Assembly: GCF_001939045.1 (NCBI RefSeq)
Contig: NZ_MKIM01000025.1
Location: 243,707-307,706 of the forward strand
Length of the DNA stretch: 64,000 bases
Source of the DNA: Rhizobium oryziradicis
GTDB lineage: Bacteria; Pseudomonadota; Alphaproteobacteria; Rhizobiales; Rhizobiaceae
Direction: 5' to 3'
The first letter of the stretch is position 1. Each line of letters starts with the position of its first letter. The translations under genes and the position numbers were made by a program. Shown here one piece after another: positions 42,546 through 52,749 of the stretch. The notes under the pieces were generated by a model, which saw nothing but the letters and a program-made list of their open reading frames with translations, searched no databases and was not told where the DNA came from.

Positions 42546-44057
42546 TCAAGCGGCAATGCCGGCCATCATCAGGCCCAGCGTCTGTTCATCGGCATCTGCC
42601 GTCTTTTCACCCACAACCTTACCGGCAAACATCACCAGAATCCGGTCGGAAAGTGCGCGAATTTCGTCCAGTTCAACGGACACCAGCAGCAGCGCCTTGC
42701 CTGCGTCGCGTGTCTCAATAATCCGGCGATGAATAAACTCAATCGCGCCAATATCAACACCACGGGTGGGCTGACCGATAATCAACAATTTGGGATCGCG
42801 CTCGATCTCGCGGGCCACAACAATTTTCTGCTGGTTTCCGCCGGAGAAATTGGCGGTTTTCAGCCGTGGATTCGGCGGGCGAATATCATATTTGGCAATA
42901 TCGGCCTCTGCGCCCTGGCGAATGGCCTTGGGATCCAGAAACACGCCTTTGCCGTAACGGCTATCGCGATGGTAGCCCAAAATGGAATTCAGGCTTTCCT
43001 CAAACGGCAGCACCAGCCCCATGTGGTGGCGATCTTCCGGGATATGGCCAAGACCAAGCTTGCGCAAATGGGCCGGATCATAGCCGGTCACCCGTTTGCC
43101 CTCGATAAAAATATCACCAGAAACCGGTTTGCGAATACCAGCAATTGCTTCGAGCAACTCGCTCTGGCCATTGCCTGCAACCCCTGCGATGCCAAGGATC
43201 TCGCCCGCCCGCACCTCAAACGACACATTGTCCACCATGATCACCCCACGGCTGTCCATCACCGTCAAATTGCGCACCGACAACAAAACATCGCGCGGGC
43301 TGGCGGGCTGCTTGTCAACCTGCAACAAAACGCGGCGCCCCACCATCAACTCGGCAAGCTCTTCAACGGTGGTATTGTTGGTACGGCGCGTGGCAACAAT
43401 TTCACCACGGCGCATGACAGATACCGTATCGGTAATCGCCATGATTTCGCGCAGTTTGTGGGTGATCAAAATAACGGTTTTGCCCTGATCGCGCAGCACG
43501 CCCAGAATGCGAAACAAATGGTCGGCTTCAGCCGGTGTCAAAACACCTGTCGGCTCATCCAGAATGAGAATATCCGCACCACGATAAAGCGCTTTGAGAA
43601 TTTCCACCCGTTGCTGGCGGCCCACCGGCAGCTCTTCCACCACTGCATCGGGATCAACATCAAGACCATAATCGGTTTCAAGTTGTTTAAGCGAAAGGCG
43701 CGCCGCAGCCGTGCCTTTGGCCATCAGCATGCCGCCTTCGGCACCCAGTATCACGTTTTCCAGCACGGTAAAATTATCCACCAGCATGAAATGCTGATGC
43801 ACCATGCCGATGCCCGCCGAGATCGCCGCCTGGCTATCCTTGATATGCGTTGGCGTGCCGCTGATTTTGATCTCACCGCTATCGGCCTGATAAAATCCAT
43901 AGAGAATCGACATCAGCGTCGATTTTCCTGCACCATTTTCACCGATAATGCCGTGGATAGAGCCCTTGGCAACCGTCAGGTTGATATTTTTATTGGCGTG
44001 AACAGGACCGAATTTCTTGTCGATCCCGATCAGCTCGATCGCTGGCGCTTGAACCAC
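42546..44057 (-). CDS. Nucleoside ABC transporter ATPase with two ABC domains
   Basis: Protein of 503 residues made of two ATP-binding domains in tandem, as in NupA/YufO and RbsA-type importers. The first domain has Walker A GENGAGKST, Walker B ILILDEPT and a signature degenerated to LPVGRQQRVEI. In the second, Walker A is replaced by GVAGNGQSE, signature is FSGGNQQKIVVARE, and the Walker B region reads LLIIGQPTRGVD. Start is GTG with GGAG 9 nt upstream. It follows the binding-protein gene after a strong terminator. Confidence 0.92.
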   Translation of the reverse strand: MVQAPAIELIGIDKKFGPVHANKNINLTVAKGSIHGIIGENGAGKSTLMSILYGFYQADSGEIKISGTPTHIKDSQAAISAGIGMVHQHFMLVDNFTVLENVILGAEGGMLMAKGTAAARLSLKQLETDYGLDVDPDAVVEELPVGRQQRVEILKALYRGADILILDEPTGVLTPAEADHLFRILGVLRDQGKTVILITHKLREIMAITDTVSVMRRGEIVATRRTNNTTVEELAELMVGRRVLLQVDKQPASPRDVLLSVRNLTVMDSRGVIMVDNVSFEVRAGEILGIAGVAGNGQSELLEAIAGIRKPVSGDIFIEGKRVTGYDPAHLRKLGLGHIPEDRHHMGLVLPFEESLNSILGYHRDSRYGKGVFLDPKAIRQGAEADIAKYDIRPPNPRLKTANFSGGNQQKIVVAREIERDPKLLIIGQPTRGVDIGAIEFIHRRIIETRDAGKALLLVSVELDEIRALSDRILVMFAGKVVGEKTADADEQTLGLMMAGIAA

Positions 44058-44181
44058 GTTCTAAGGCTCCGAATGCTACGGCGGCACCAGATAAGCGTTA
44101 CCCCCGCCCTGTCTGAACACCGCAAGATACAAACACATCAAGGGCACCTGCCCTGACAACAGGCATGCATGCTCTGGATAT

Positions 44182-44216
44182 AAAAAGGGCGCAAGCTGGC
44201 AAAACAGCTTGCGCCC
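44182..44216 (-). terminator. Terminator between the BMP gene and the ATPase gene
   Basis: A perfect 12-bp stem (44187-44198 with 44205-44216) with a 6-nt loop is followed on the minus strand by five T. It begins 11 nt after the binding-protein stop and should set a high binding protein to transporter ratio. Confidence 0.9.
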
Positions 44217-44226
44217 AGATTTTAAA

Positions 44227-45219
44227 TCACTTCGGGCAGGAATTGTCAGACATATAATCGTGAACCTTCAAGGTTCCGGCGATCATCTCGGCCTTGGCCT
44301 TTTCAACGGCGGCTTTCATCTCAGGGGTGATCAGCGCCTTGTTGTTGTCATCCATTGCGGCGGCAACACCGTCATCCTTCACGCCCAAGGTCTGAAGACC
44401 AGGGGTGAACTTGCCGTTCTTGGCATCGGAATAGGCGTTGTAAACCGCCAGATCAACACGCTTGACCATGGAGGTCAAAACAGAGCCGGGGTGCAGGTGG
44501 TTCTGGTTGGAGTCGACCCCAATCGAGAATTTCTTGCTGTCGGCTGCGGTTTGCAAAACACCCATGCCGGATGCGCCAGCTGCCGCATAAATCACGTCAG
44601 AGCCTTGGTCGATCTGGTTTTTAGCCAATTCACCACCACGAACAGGGTCATTCCAGGCAGCACCGGTGGTGCCAACCATGTTCTGCAACACTTCGATCTT
44701 GGGGTTTGCGGCGCGCGCACCCTGCTCATAGCCGCATTCAAACTTGCGGATCAGAGGGATATCCATGCCGCCGACAAAGCTGACCTTGCCGCTCTTCGAT
44801 GCCATGCCAGCCAGAAGACCAACGAGGTAAGAGCCTTCTTCTTCCTTGAAAACCACGGAGCGTACGTTGGGCTTATCCACCACCGAGTCAACAATCACAA
44901 ATTTTGTGTCTGGAAATTCGCCCGCAACCTTTTCCATAGCCGAGCTCCAGGCGAAGGAAACGGCCACAACGGGGCTAAAGCCCTTGGAAGCAAAATTGCG
45001 AATGGCCTGCTCGCCCTGGGTGTCGCTGGTGGGTTCGAAATCGCGGAACTTGATGCCCGTTTCCTTCTCAAACTTTTCCGCGCCATGAAAAGCTGCTTCG
45101 TTGAAGGATTTGTCGAATTTGCCGCCCGTGCCATACACAAGCGCTGGCTTGATATCGGCAGCAAGAGCTGATGCCGACATAGCGGCCATGGCAAACAACG
45201 TGATAAGGGATTTCTTCAT
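44227..45219 (-). CDS. BMP-family nucleoside-binding lipoprotein-like protein
   Basis: Substrate-binding protein of the nucleoside importer, 330 residues. A signal peptide ends SASALAA near residue 20, so it is a soluble periplasmic protein rather than a lipoprotein. The mature part has the BMP/PnrA pattern: VYGTGGKFDKSFNEAAFHGA near the start, SFAWSSAMEKVAGEFPDTKF, GMASKSGKVSFVGGMDIPL and GVDSNQNHLHPGSVLTSMVKR, which in PnrA-type proteins line the purine-nucleoside pocket. It is the first gene of the operon. The 228 nt between it and msrA probably contain its promoter. Confidence 0.92.
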   Translation of the reverse strand: MKKSLITLFAMAAMSASALAADIKPALVYGTGGKFDKSFNEAAFHGAEKFEKETGIKFRDFEPTSDTQGEQAIRNFASKGFSPVVAVSFAWSSAMEKVAGEFPDTKFVIVDSVVDKPNVRSVVFKEEEGSYLVGLLAGMASKSGKVSFVGGMDIPLIRKFECGYEQGARAANPKIEVLQNMVGTTGAAWNDPVRGGELAKNQIDQGSDVIYAAAGASGMGVLQTAADSKKFSIGVDSNQNHLHPGSVLTSMVKRVDLAVYNAYSDAKNGKFTPGLQTLGVKDDGVAAAMDDNNKALITPEMKAAVEKAKAEMIAGTLKVHDYMSDNSCPK

Positions 45220-45447
45220 TGTGCAGCCCTGATGTTACTATTGATCTTATAGGCCCGCTCCACCCCTTTGCTCTGGCATAGGATAAGCGCGCCCGCCCCC
45301 TCTAAGGTTTGGCTGGCTTCCATCCTTGCATGCCTTTTGAAAAAATTCACCAGATTTTTTTCAACTGGTAAATATCAGTGGATGAAAGTCGATTTTGCCG
45401 GGAAAACGTACAAATTCCAGACAAAGATCAACTTACCTGCTGCTTTT

Positions 45448-46098
45448 TTAGCCGATCGGGCACGACACACCGGTGCCACGCAAGCCGCAATAGCCCCGCG
45501 GGTTTTTGGCCAGATACTGCTGATGATACTCTTCAGCATAGTAAAACGGGGCCGCAGGCGTGATTTCCGTGGTTATATCGTCATGATGCCCCGCCCCCTT
45601 CAGGGCCGCCTGAAACGCATCTTTTGCCTTGCGCGCTATTGCCAGATCGGAATCGCCTTCGGTGTAAATGGCAGATCGATAGGTGCTGCCGACATCATTG
45701 CCCTGACGCATTCCTTGCGTGGGATCATGCGCCTCGAAGAAAATCTTCAGCAAACCTTCAAGCGATACTTCCGCTGGATCATACACAACCTTGACCACTT
45801 CCGTGTGGCCGGTTTGTCCGGTGCAGGTCTCTTCATAGGTCGGATTGGGTGTAAAACCACCTTGATAGCCCGCAGCGGTCACCCAAACACCGGGCGTGTT
45901 CCACAAAAGCCTTTCAGCACCCCAAAAGCATCCCATGCCAAAGTAAACAGTCTTGAAGCCGTCTGGATAGGGTCCGTGCAGGGGCCTGCCAGAAACAAAA
46001 TGCGTGATCGGCCCGACAATAGGCGTCTGCCGTCCGGGCAAGGCAGCTTCAGCCGTTGGCATGACAGTTTTCTTATTGAACATCGCATTCAAAAACAT
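45448..46098 (-). CDS. msrA: Peptide methionine-S-sulfoxide reductase MsrA
   Basis: Repairs oxidised methionine (S-epimer) in proteins. The protein of 216 residues has the catalytic Cys57 in GMGCFWGAE and two C-terminal resolving cysteines, Cys204 and Cys213, in [14 protein letters not shown], as in the three-cysteine E. coli type. Typical segments are [15 protein letters not shown] and [29 protein letters not shown] stands 6 nt before the ATG. A longer upstream frame exists but overlaps the next gene and lacks family similarity. Confidence 0.96.
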   Translation of the reverse strand: MFLNAMFNKKTVMPTAEAALPGRQTPIVGPITHFVSGRPLHGPYPDGFKTVYFGMGCFWGAERLLWNTPGVWVTAAGYQGGFTPNPTYEETCTGQTGHTEVVKVVYDPAEVSLEGLLKIFFEAHDPTQGMRQGNDVGSTYRSAIYTEGDSDLAIARKAKDAFQAALKGAGHHDDITTEITPAAPFYYAEEYHQQYLAKNPRGYCGLRGTGVSCPIG

Positions 46099-46118
46099 GC
46101 TCGATCTCCTATCAAGGC

Positions 46119-46439
46119 TCAGGCTGCAAATCGTCCCTCGGGCGACGGCCGTTTGTATCCAGCCATCCACAGCACAAGGGCAAGGCCCAGAAAGATTGCA
46201 AACGCAGGCTGCTGTAAAAGAGCGCTTTGCATCCACTGCAGCGCCCAGCCTCCTATATGGGTAGCGACCCACTGTTTCACCAGAGCAAGACCTGACGCAT
46301 CGACATCGCCCCAGAGAGATTCAAAGGATGTTGTGACCACAGCGGAAGAGGCAACCGATTCGATGGAATCCGTCACACCTGCGCCCACAGCCAGAACCAG
46401 CGCGATAAAACTGAAAAAACGACATAAAAACCGGATCAT
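46119..46439 (-). CDS. Small two-helix membrane protein
   Basis: Protein of 106 residues, not assigned to a characterised family. It has an N-terminal membrane helix (about 7-26), a middle soluble region with Ser and acidic residues, an amphipathic Trp-rich segment ([14 protein letters not shown]), and a second membrane helix (about 75-95) before a basic tail. GAGG lies 8 nt before the ATG. It precedes msrA by 20 nt in the same direction, so they may share a transcript; similar small proteins occur in other rhizobia as far as I recall. Confidence 0.75.
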   Translation of the reverse strand: MIRFLCRFFSFIALVLAVGAGVTDSIESVASSAVVTTSFESLWGDVDASGLALVKQWVATHIGGWALQWMQSALLQQPAFAIFLGLALVLWMAGYKRPSPEGRFAA

Positions 46440-46637
46440 AGCAATTTCCTCACGCGTCAATTTTCCCTTGTTCTACAGGATCAAACCCGCCTTCCCAACC
46501 AAACTCGTGGCATGTTGATAAAAGTTTTCGGTATGAATGTCGAAAAACTGTCAAATATGGGTTGATCGCGCGAGAATCCTTGATATATGTCCGCCCCGAA
46601 CAGCCAAGCTGCTTTGCAGCATCGCTCTTCAAAAGAC

Positions 46638-46727
46638 GGACAGGTGGCCGAGTGGTTTAAGGCGCACGCCTGGAACGCGTGTGTGCGTGAAAGCGTACCG
46701 AGGGTTCGAATCCCTCCCTGTCCGCCA
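46638..46727 (+). tRNA. tRNA-Ser (anticodon GGA)
   Basis: A 90-nt cloverleaf with acceptor GGACAGG/CCTGTCC, discriminator G and encoded CCA (46725-46727). The D-arm is GGCCGAGTGGTTTAAGGC, the anticodon loop is CTGGAAC with GGA, a long class II variable arm is present, and the T-arm has GGTTCGAATCC. It reads UCC and UCU codons. Confidence 0.97.
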
Positions 46728-47068
46728 TTCTTTTCAACAAGAACTTACGACTTAAAGAGACGTGTGCTTTACACAACGTGCGAGCTCGATCGCAGAGCTT
46801 TAAACGTGATATTCACGATGTCACTCTCCTTCCCTCACCTATATCAAGTATGAGTTTGGTATGCGGCTTAGCATTTTCCAGGCAACTTTTGCTTTGAGAC
46901 GTAAAGGCCGAAATCACAGAGATTTCCACGCCGCAAGGGTAGGCTTTGCCGATTGAGTGGCACAATATTCGATCGTAAAAGATTGACGACCGCTTGTTCG
47001 TCCGTGGTAATCGTTCTCCTGACCACGACAGTGACACGCACACCCTGGAGCACAGCGCCGTGAATGCA
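46728..47068 (+). other. Gap between tRNA-Ser and the SRPBCC membrane protein
   Basis: No gene or RNA could be supported. A T-rich run (TTCTTTTC) directly after the tRNA may terminate it. No copy of the tRNA 3' end was seen downstream, so there is no sign of an integration site. Confidence 0.5.
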
Positions 47069-48076
47069 ATGAAACAGAGACCCGTCCGCCCGTCTTTTGG
47101 TGAACGTCTTTCCATTGCCGTCATTGTCGCGTTGATTTATGCGCTTTTGCTTTATGGTTTGTTTTGGGCGAGTTCCGGTGCCGAGGACAATAAGGCGATG
47201 CTCTTCATCGGTGGGCTCGTCTTGATGCCGATAGCGATCGCAAGCCTTGCCACAAGTATTGATGATCCAAGAGGAGAAAGCACTCGTTGGCGGCAGGTTA
47301 AGCTCGGCTGGCTCGTTGTGGGCATTGGTCTCGTCTTGACCGTGATCTTTTTTAAAGAGAGTATCATTTGTGTCGTTATGGGCCTGCCACTCTTTATCTC
47401 GGGATCGAGTTTGGGATCATTGCTCACGCTGGCCATCATTCGCAAATTCCGCTCTCCCAAACGCGCCACCTTGGTTATCCTCCTTCCCTTCATCGGACTG
47501 CCGATTGAGCCTCACCTGATCTATCCCGATCACAATGCTGAGGTGACGACTGTTATCGAAATCGCGGCACCTGCTGATATCGTGTGGCGAAATACAGTCG
47601 AGATTCGCAATATCGATCCGAGCGAGTTGCAATTCACCTTCAGCCATGGCGTGCTCGGCGTACCGCAGCCGCAAGATGCCGTGCTGACGGGCGAGGGCAT
47701 TCACGCCGTGCGCCACCTGAAATGGAGCAAAAACATCCGCTTTGAAGAAGTGATCACTGGCTGGGAAACCAATCGCTTTCTTTCTTGGGATTTTCGATTT
47801 TCACCGGATTCCATCCCTGCTGCCATTGAAGGTCATATTAACGTCGATAGTCACTACCTCAAGCTTACCAATGGCGACTACCATCTCACGCCACTCGCCA
47901 ATGGCAATACCCAGCTTACGCTCACAAGCCGCTACCGAATTCGAACCCCAATCAATGTCTATTGTGACTGGTGGGGCAGCATCTTTTTCAAAGACTTCCA
48001 TAGTGTCGTGCTCGATGTGATCAAGAACAGATCAGAGGCCGCCCAACGCGCCTCATCACACCTTGCCGCCGGTTAA
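47069..48076 (+). CDS. Membrane protein with C-terminal SRPBCC-like domain
   Basis: Protein of about 335 residues, not assigned to a known function. The first 150 residues form four or five membrane helices (LSIAVIVALIYALLLYGLFW, then MLFIGGLVLMPIAI, WLVVGIGLVLTVIFF and a long Gly/Leu/Ile stretch). The last 180 residues look like a START/SRPBCC (polyketide-cyclase-like) fold: VTTVIEIAAPADIVWRNTVE, then alternating strands and a long C-terminal helix KDFHSVVLDVIKNRSEAA. Start MKQRPVRPSFGERL is preferred over an earlier ATG. Its position next to a tRNA and the slightly lower GC content hint at accessory DNA. Confidence 0.72.
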   Translation: MKQRPVRPSFGERLSIAVIVALIYALLLYGLFWASSGAEDNKAMLFIGGLVLMPIAIASLATSIDDPRGESTRWRQVKLGWLVVGIGLVLTVIFFKESIICVVMGLPLFISGSSLGSLLTLAIIRKFRSPKRATLVILLPFIGLPIEPHLIYPDHNAEVTTVIEIAAPADIVWRNTVEIRNIDPSELQFTFSHGVLGVPQPQDAVLTGEGIHAVRHLKWSKNIRFEEVITGWETNRFLSWDFRFSPDSIPAAIEGHINVDSHYLKLTNGDYHLTPLANGNTQLTLTSRYRIRTPINVYCDWWGSIFFKDFHSVVLDVIKNRSEAAQRASSHLAAG

Positions 48077-48190
48077 CGTGGCGTGCGAAAATGCCGTATT
48101 CGTTCTCAGCGTGGGCGCTTTTGCATGGCGAACGGTGACCATTGCGGATAAAGCATCGTCAAACGTGCTGACCGGCAAGCTGATCGGGTG

Positions 48191-48700
48191 ATGATGTCCA
48201 AAAAAGAAAAAGCGAAAAAAGCCGCAGATCTTGAGCGCCTTCGATTACAGTTTCCCGGCACCTATAGTGATTTTGTAGCTGGCAGAATTGCCTCAGTGCG
48301 CTCTGCGCTGAAAATTACCGGCATACGGCCAGAGCGAACCCGCGTGCAAAAGCTGAAAAACTCCTGGAAAAAAGCCACTCCGAAAGAACGGCAGGAGTTT
48401 GTCAACTGGCTGACTGCGGAGGGAGAGACGGATCTGCCACCACAAACCAAGCCTTCACCCCTACCAGAGGCTCCAATTGCCAATGGCCGCTATCTGCTGC
48501 CTCAGACAATTCAGCGCATGGAAGCCATTATGACGGCACGCGGCATAACACCCGCAGAGGTCATGCAGGATATGGGCTTTGGGGCCAATGATCGCTCCCT
48601 GCTGCGCGCCATGGCCCGCAAGACATGTCTGCGCCTCAAGGTGATTGAAGCCCTCAAGGTTTGGCTACAAGCGCAGGAGGCGAAGTCGCTCACACCTTGA
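48191..48700 (+). CDS. Hypothetical protein, Lys-rich N-terminus
   Basis: Protein of 169 residues with no recognised domain. The N-terminus is very basic ([16 protein letters not shown]); a central linker is Pro-rich ([14 protein letters not shown]). The C-terminal 70 residues are helical and contain a phage-repressor-like helix pattern ([20 protein letters not shown] ... [12 protein letters not shown]) that could bind nucleic acid. The 3' end overlaps that of the converging pncB by 11 nt. The ribosome binding site is weak; two neighbouring ATG codons (48191, 48194) are possible starts. Confidence 0.6.
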   Translation: MMSKKEKAKKAADLERLRLQFPGTYSDFVAGRIASVRSALKITGIRPERTRVQKLKNSWKKATPKERQEFVNWLTAEGETDLPPQTKPSPLPEAPIANGRYLLPQTIQRMEAIMTARGITPAEVMQDMGFGANDRSLLRAMARKTCLRLKVIEALKVWLQAQEAKSLTP

Positions 48701-49994
48701 CGGCATGCGTTACCATGTCTTCCGAGCCAAAGAATTTCAGATAGCGCTCAACCTCGGCGGGCTCCCCCGTTGCTTTCAGCGGATTATCCGAGAGCTTGAC
48801 CGCAGGCCTGCCATTGGCTTCCATGACTTTGCAGACGATGGAAATCGGCTTGAGCCCGGCAATCTCATGGGGCGCGCAATCCATGAAATCATTGGTGAGG
48901 TTGGTGCCCCAGCCGAAACTCATGCGCACGCGGCCCTCGAAATGGCGATAGGCCTGCACGATGGCGTCCACATCCAGACCGTCAGAGAAGATCAGCAGTT
49001 TCTGGCGTGGATCACGCCCCATTTTTTCCCACCAGGCAATGATTTTCTCGCCACCTTCAATTGGCGGTGCGCTGTCGGGGCGAAAGCCGGTCCAATCGGC
49101 TACCCAGTCCGGCGCATTGCGCAGGAATGCGGCCGTGCCAAAGGCATCTGGCAGCACAATCAACAGGTTGCCGTTGTAGAGCTTGTTCCAGTCCTGCAAG
49201 ACTTTATAGGGGGCGTCTGCCAGTTCCTGATCATTTTTGGCAAGGGCCGCCGCCACCATCGGCAATTCATGGGCATTGGTGCCCACCGCTTCCAGGTCGG
49301 AATCCATCGCCAGCAACACATTGCTGGTGCCGGTGAAAGCCGGGCCAATGCCTTCCTTCAAAGCTTCCACACACCAGCGCTGCCACAAAAAGCTATGACG
49401 ACGGCGGGTGCCGAAATCGGAAATGCGCAGACCCGGCAGTTCTTTCAGCCGCTCGACCTTTTCCCACATCTTGGCTTTGGCGCGGGCATAGACCACATCC
49501 AGCGAGAAATATCCCAAGGACTTCAAGGCGGCGCGGGAGCGTAGCTCGTTGATGATCGCAAGCGCCGGGATTTCCCACAGCGTGGTTTCCAGCCAGCGAC
49601 CACGGAAGGTCAGCTCATACTGGCCATCCCGCTTGGAAAGCTCATAAGGCGGCAGGCGCACGGTGGAAAACCAGGCCAGAAACTCCGGCTCGAAAATCTG
49701 GGTGCGGCCATAGAAAGAATTACCAGCCAGCCAGATCAGCTCTTTTTTGCTCAGGCTGAGCGTGCGCACATGATCAAGTTGGGTGCGCAATTCGCCTTCG
49801 TCAATCTCGTCAGCCAGCCGCACCGTGGTGGTGCGGTTGATGAGGGTGAAAGATACGTTCACATCTGGATAGAGCTTCCAGATCATCTGCAGCATCAGAA
49901 GCTTGTAGAAATCCGTATCCAGCAGGCTGCGGACAATCGGATCCAGCTTCCAAGCGTGATTATACACGCGCCTTGCAATATCTGACTTGGCCAT
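48690..49994 (-). CDS. pncB: Nicotinate phosphoribosyltransferase
   Basis: Converts nicotinate, PRPP and ATP to nicotinate mononucleotide in NAD salvage. The 434 residues show the family start [25 protein letters not shown]-like strand ([12 protein letters not shown]), the conserved [20 protein letters not shown], the active-site region [18 protein letters not shown] with its His, TGTSNVLLA and the phosphate-binding [12 protein letters not shown] and [14 protein letters not shown] lies 4 nt before the ATG (MAKSDIARR). Confidence 0.96.
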   Translation of the reverse strand: MAKSDIARRVYNHAWKLDPIVRSLLDTDFYKLLMLQMIWKLYPDVNVSFTLINRTTTVRLADEIDEGELRTQLDHVRTLSLSKKELIWLAGNSFYGRTQIFEPEFLAWFSTVRLPPYELSKRDGQYELTFRGRWLETTLWEIPALAIINELRSRAALKSLGYFSLDVVYARAKAKMWEKVERLKELPGLRISDFGTRRRHSFLWQRWCVEALKEGIGPAFTGTSNVLLAMDSDLEAVGTNAHELPMVAAALAKNDQELADAPYKVLQDWNKLYNGNLLIVLPDAFGTAAFLRNAPDWVADWTGFRPDSAPPIEGGEKIIAWWEKMGRDPRQKLLIFSDGLDVDAIVQAYRHFEGRVRMSFGWGTNLTNDFMDCAPHEIAGLKPISIVCKVMEANGRPAVKLSDNPLKATGEPAEVERYLKFFGSEDMVTHAVKV

Positions 49995-50132
49995 TTGTCC
50001 TCGCTGCACTTATCCCGGCCCAAGAGAGCCGTCCTACCCAAAGCCATCCGAATCCAATGACCATTTCCTGAGCAAACTTATCAAAAAAAAGGCGTCTGTT
50101 GTCCAGCTTGATTGTGGACAACGGATCCAGAA

Positions 50133-51095
50133 TCAATAGCCGGCGTTGCGATCCACCACATGCTCCAGCGGTTCTCCCGCTTCATAACGGGCGATTTGCG
50201 CCTCAACATGAGCAAACAAAGCCCGCACATCGGATTCGGCGGCCGCATGCGGGGTGACCACCACGTTTTCCATGGTCCATAGCGGGCTATCCAGCAAAAG
50301 CGGCTCTTTCTCGAACACATCCAGCGAAGCCGCTCCCAGCACACCTTTTTCAAGCGCCGAGATCACATCCACTTCCACCTGACTGCCGCCGCGTCCGGCA
50401 TTGAGAAACACCGGCTTGCCAAGTGCTCCACCTTGTTTCAGCTTGGCAAACAGGCTGCTATCAAAAAGGCCACGCGTTTCATTGGTCAGCGGCAGAAGGC
50501 CAACCAGCATGTCGGTGCGGGCCAAAAATTCATCAATATGATCTTCATCGAAGGTCTCAACGCCCTCAATCTCTTTCTTGCGGCGCGACCAGCCGATGAC
50601 GTTGAAGCCCATGACTTTCAATTTGCGCACCGCATCCAGCCCCAGCACGCCGAGGCCCATCACACCCACCGTAACCTCGCGGGCTTCGGGCTGCATGGCA
50701 ATTTCATGCCAGAGCTTTTCGCGCTGTTGCTTAAGGTACTGTGGCATGCGGCGCAGGTGATAGAGACAATTGAGCACCACCCATTCGCTCATCCGGTCCG
50801 TCAGGCTGCGATCGACAAAGCGCACGATGGGCAAGTCTGGCAGGCCGGGCAAGGTCAGCACATGGTCCACGCCTGCGCCGCCCGAAAACAGCACTTGCAG
50901 GCTGGTTGCTTTTTGAAACAGGGTTGGGCCGGGCTTCCACAAAATGGCGTAGGACGCCTGCGCAATATCCTTATCCGCGTGATCAGGATTGCCCAGATCA
51001 ATCACCTCTCGGTCCTGAAAGGCACCCTTCAACGCTCGATCCATGGCTTCACGCGAAAACTTGAGGTCAATTACCACGGACGGCTTGGCAGACAT
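50133..51095 (-). CDS. D-2-hydroxyacid dehydrogenase, GhrA-like
   Basis: NAD(P)H-dependent oxidoreductase of 320 residues, close to glyoxylate/hydroxypyruvate reductase A. The nucleotide-binding fold has GVMGLGVLGLDAVRKL and GWSRRKKE, where the Arg suggests NADPH. Catalytic residues are the Arg of NAGRGG, the Glu in FEKEPL and the His in VTPHAAAES. AAGGA lies 6 nt before the ATG (MSAKPSVVID). It starts 25 nt after the end of yejF in the same direction and may be read through from that operon. Substrate is not certain. Confidence 0.88.
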   Translation of the reverse strand: MSAKPSVVIDLKFSREAMDRALKGAFQDREVIDLGNPDHADKDIAQASYAILWKPGPTLFQKATSLQVLFSGGAGVDHVLTLPGLPDLPIVRFVDRSLTDRMSEWVVLNCLYHLRRMPQYLKQQREKLWHEIAMQPEAREVTVGVMGLGVLGLDAVRKLKVMGFNVIGWSRRKKEIEGVETFDEDHIDEFLARTDMLVGLLPLTNETRGLFDSSLFAKLKQGGALGKPVFLNAGRGGSQVEVDVISALEKGVLGAASLDVFEKEPLLLDSPLWTMENVVVTPHAAAESDVRALFAHVEAQIARYEAGEPLEHVVDRNAGY

Positions 51096-51120
51096 GGATA
51101 TTCCTTGAAGACAAATGGTT

Positions 51121-52749
51121 TTACTGGCGGATGCCACCGATATTCATGGCCTTCAGGTCAAAGGCGGCGGCGAGGAGAGCTTTGGTATAGTCCTGTTTTG
51201 GCGCGCGGAAAACCTCTTCTGCGGTTCCTTGCTCAACAACTTTGCCAGTGCGCATCACAATAATGTCGTTGGCCAGGGCTTTTACCACCTTCAGGTCGTG
51301 GCTGATGAACAGATAGGCCAGATCGTGACGAGTCTGCAGATCGCGCAGCAGATCGACCACCTGCGCCTGCACGCTCATATCCAGCGCAGACGTTGGCTCA
51401 TCCAACATGACAAACCGCGGTTTCAGCACCATGGCGCGGGCAATGGCAATGCGCTGACGCTGACCGCCGGAAAACTCATGGGCGTAACGCCAGCGGGTGG
51501 AGACATCCAGCCCCACCTCTTCCAGCGCCCAGCAGACGCGCTCATCACGCTGTTTTGCCGAGAGGCCGCGCTCATGCACTTTCAACCCTTCGGCGATGAT
51601 ATCGCTGATTGACATGCGCGGGCTGAGTGAGCCGAACGGGTCTTGAAACACCACCTGCAAGCGATCCCGCAACGGGCGCATGGCTTTGAAGGAATAGCCG
51701 TTGATATCGTTGCCGATAAAGCTGATTCGGCCCTTCGATGAGATCAACCGCGCCAGCGCCAGCCCAAGGGTGGTTTTGCCAGAGCCGGATTCACCCACCA
51801 CGCCAAGTGTTTGGCCAGCCCGCAGCGTCAGATCCACCCCATCCACGGCTTTCACATGATCCACCACCCGGCGCAAGAACCCGGCCTTGATGGGGAACCA
51901 TACGCGAATATCCTGCCCCTGCATCACCACAGGCTTGGAGCTATCAGCGACAGGGGGTTCGCCCTTGGGTTCTGCGGCCAGCAGCTTTTTGGTATAGGCG
52001 TGTTGGGGATGATCGAAAATGTCGGCAACCGGGCCGGTCTCGACAATCTCGCCCTTGGTCATCACGCAAACACGATCGGCAAATTTGCGCACAATGCCAA
52101 GATCATGGGTGATGAACAGCATGGACATGCCATGTTGATCCTTCAACCCAGCCAGAAGTTCCAGAATTTGCGCCTGCACGGTCACATCCAGCGCCGTGGT
52201 TGGCTCATCGGCAATCAGCAATTTCGGGCGATTGGCCAGCGCCATGGCAATCATCACCCGCTGACGCTGACCGCCGGAGAGTTCATGCGGATAGGCGGTT
52301 AGGCGCTTTTCCGGATCGCGAATGCCGACCTGGCGCAGCAGTTCCAGCGTTTTTTGCCGAGCAGCCTCGCCGATGATGGTTTGATGCAGCTCCAGAATCT
52401 CGCCAATCTGCTGCTCAATGCTGTGCAGCGGGTTCAGCGAGGTCATCGGCTCTTGAAAGATCATGGTGATGTCATTGCCACGCACTTTGCGAAGATCGCG
52501 CTCGTTCAACGCCATCACATCACGGCCTTCAAACAGAATCTGGCCGGAAGGATGGCTGGCGGCGGGATAGGGCAAGAGCCTTAAAATCGAAGCGGCAGAC
52601 ACCGATTTTCCAGAGCCGGATTCGCCCACCAGTGCCACGATTTCGCCGGGCATGATGTCAAAGCTGACATGGTTGACGGCAAGGCTTTCCTTGCCCCCTT
52701 GATGGAAAACAACGGAGAGGTCTTTGACGGAAAGAAGCGGCGCACTCAT
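51121..52749 (-). CDS. yejF: Peptide ABC transporter ATPase YejF (two ABC domains)
   Basis: ATPase of 542 residues with two complete nucleotide-binding domains, as in YejF (fused DppD/DppF). Domain 1 has [28 protein letters not shown] and FITHDL. Domain 2 has [34 protein letters not shown] and FISHDLKVV. It energises the YejABE importer for peptides, which in E. coli takes up microcin C and in several alphaproteobacteria contributes to resistance to antimicrobial peptides. Overlaps yejE by 4 nt. Confidence 0.95.
   Translation of the reverse strand: MSAPLLSVKDLSVVFHQGGKESLAVNHVSFDIMPGEIVALVGESGSGKSVSAASILRLLPYPAASHPSGQILFEGRDVMALNERDLRKVRGNDITMIFQEPMTSLNPLHSIEQQIGEILELHQTIIGEAARQKTLELLRQVGIRDPEKRLTAYPHELSGGQRQRVMIAMALANRPKLLIADEPTTALDVTVQAQILELLAGLKDQHGMSMLFITHDLGIVRKFADRVCVMTKGEIVETGPVADIFDHPQHAYTKKLLAAEPKGEPPVADSSKPVVMQGQDIRVWFPIKAGFLRRVVDHVKAVDGVDLTLRAGQTLGVVGESGSGKTTLGLALARLISSKGRISFIGNDINGYSFKAMRPLRDRLQVVFQDPFGSLSPRMSISDIIAEGLKVHERGLSAKQRDERVCWALEEVGLDVSTRWRYAHEFSGGQRQRIAIARAMVLKPRFVMLDEPTSALDMSVQAQVVDLLRDLQTRHDLAYLFISHDLKVVKALANDIIVMRTGKVVEQGTAEEVFRAPKQDYTKALLAAAFDLKAMNIGGIRQ

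Noticed and set aside
40111-44156. Three long plus-strand open frames opposite the nucleoside transporter genes
   Set aside because: They mirror cdd, the permeases and the ATPase, are extremely rich in His, Gln, Asn and Arg, and lack ribosome binding sites.
45268-46518. A 416-codon plus-strand frame across the msrA region
   Set aside because: Opposite to a clear MsrA with intact catalytic motifs; product has no recognisable features.
46638-48180. Integration site at tRNA-Ser
   Set aside because: No direct repeat of the tRNA 3' end was found downstream and no integrase is present.
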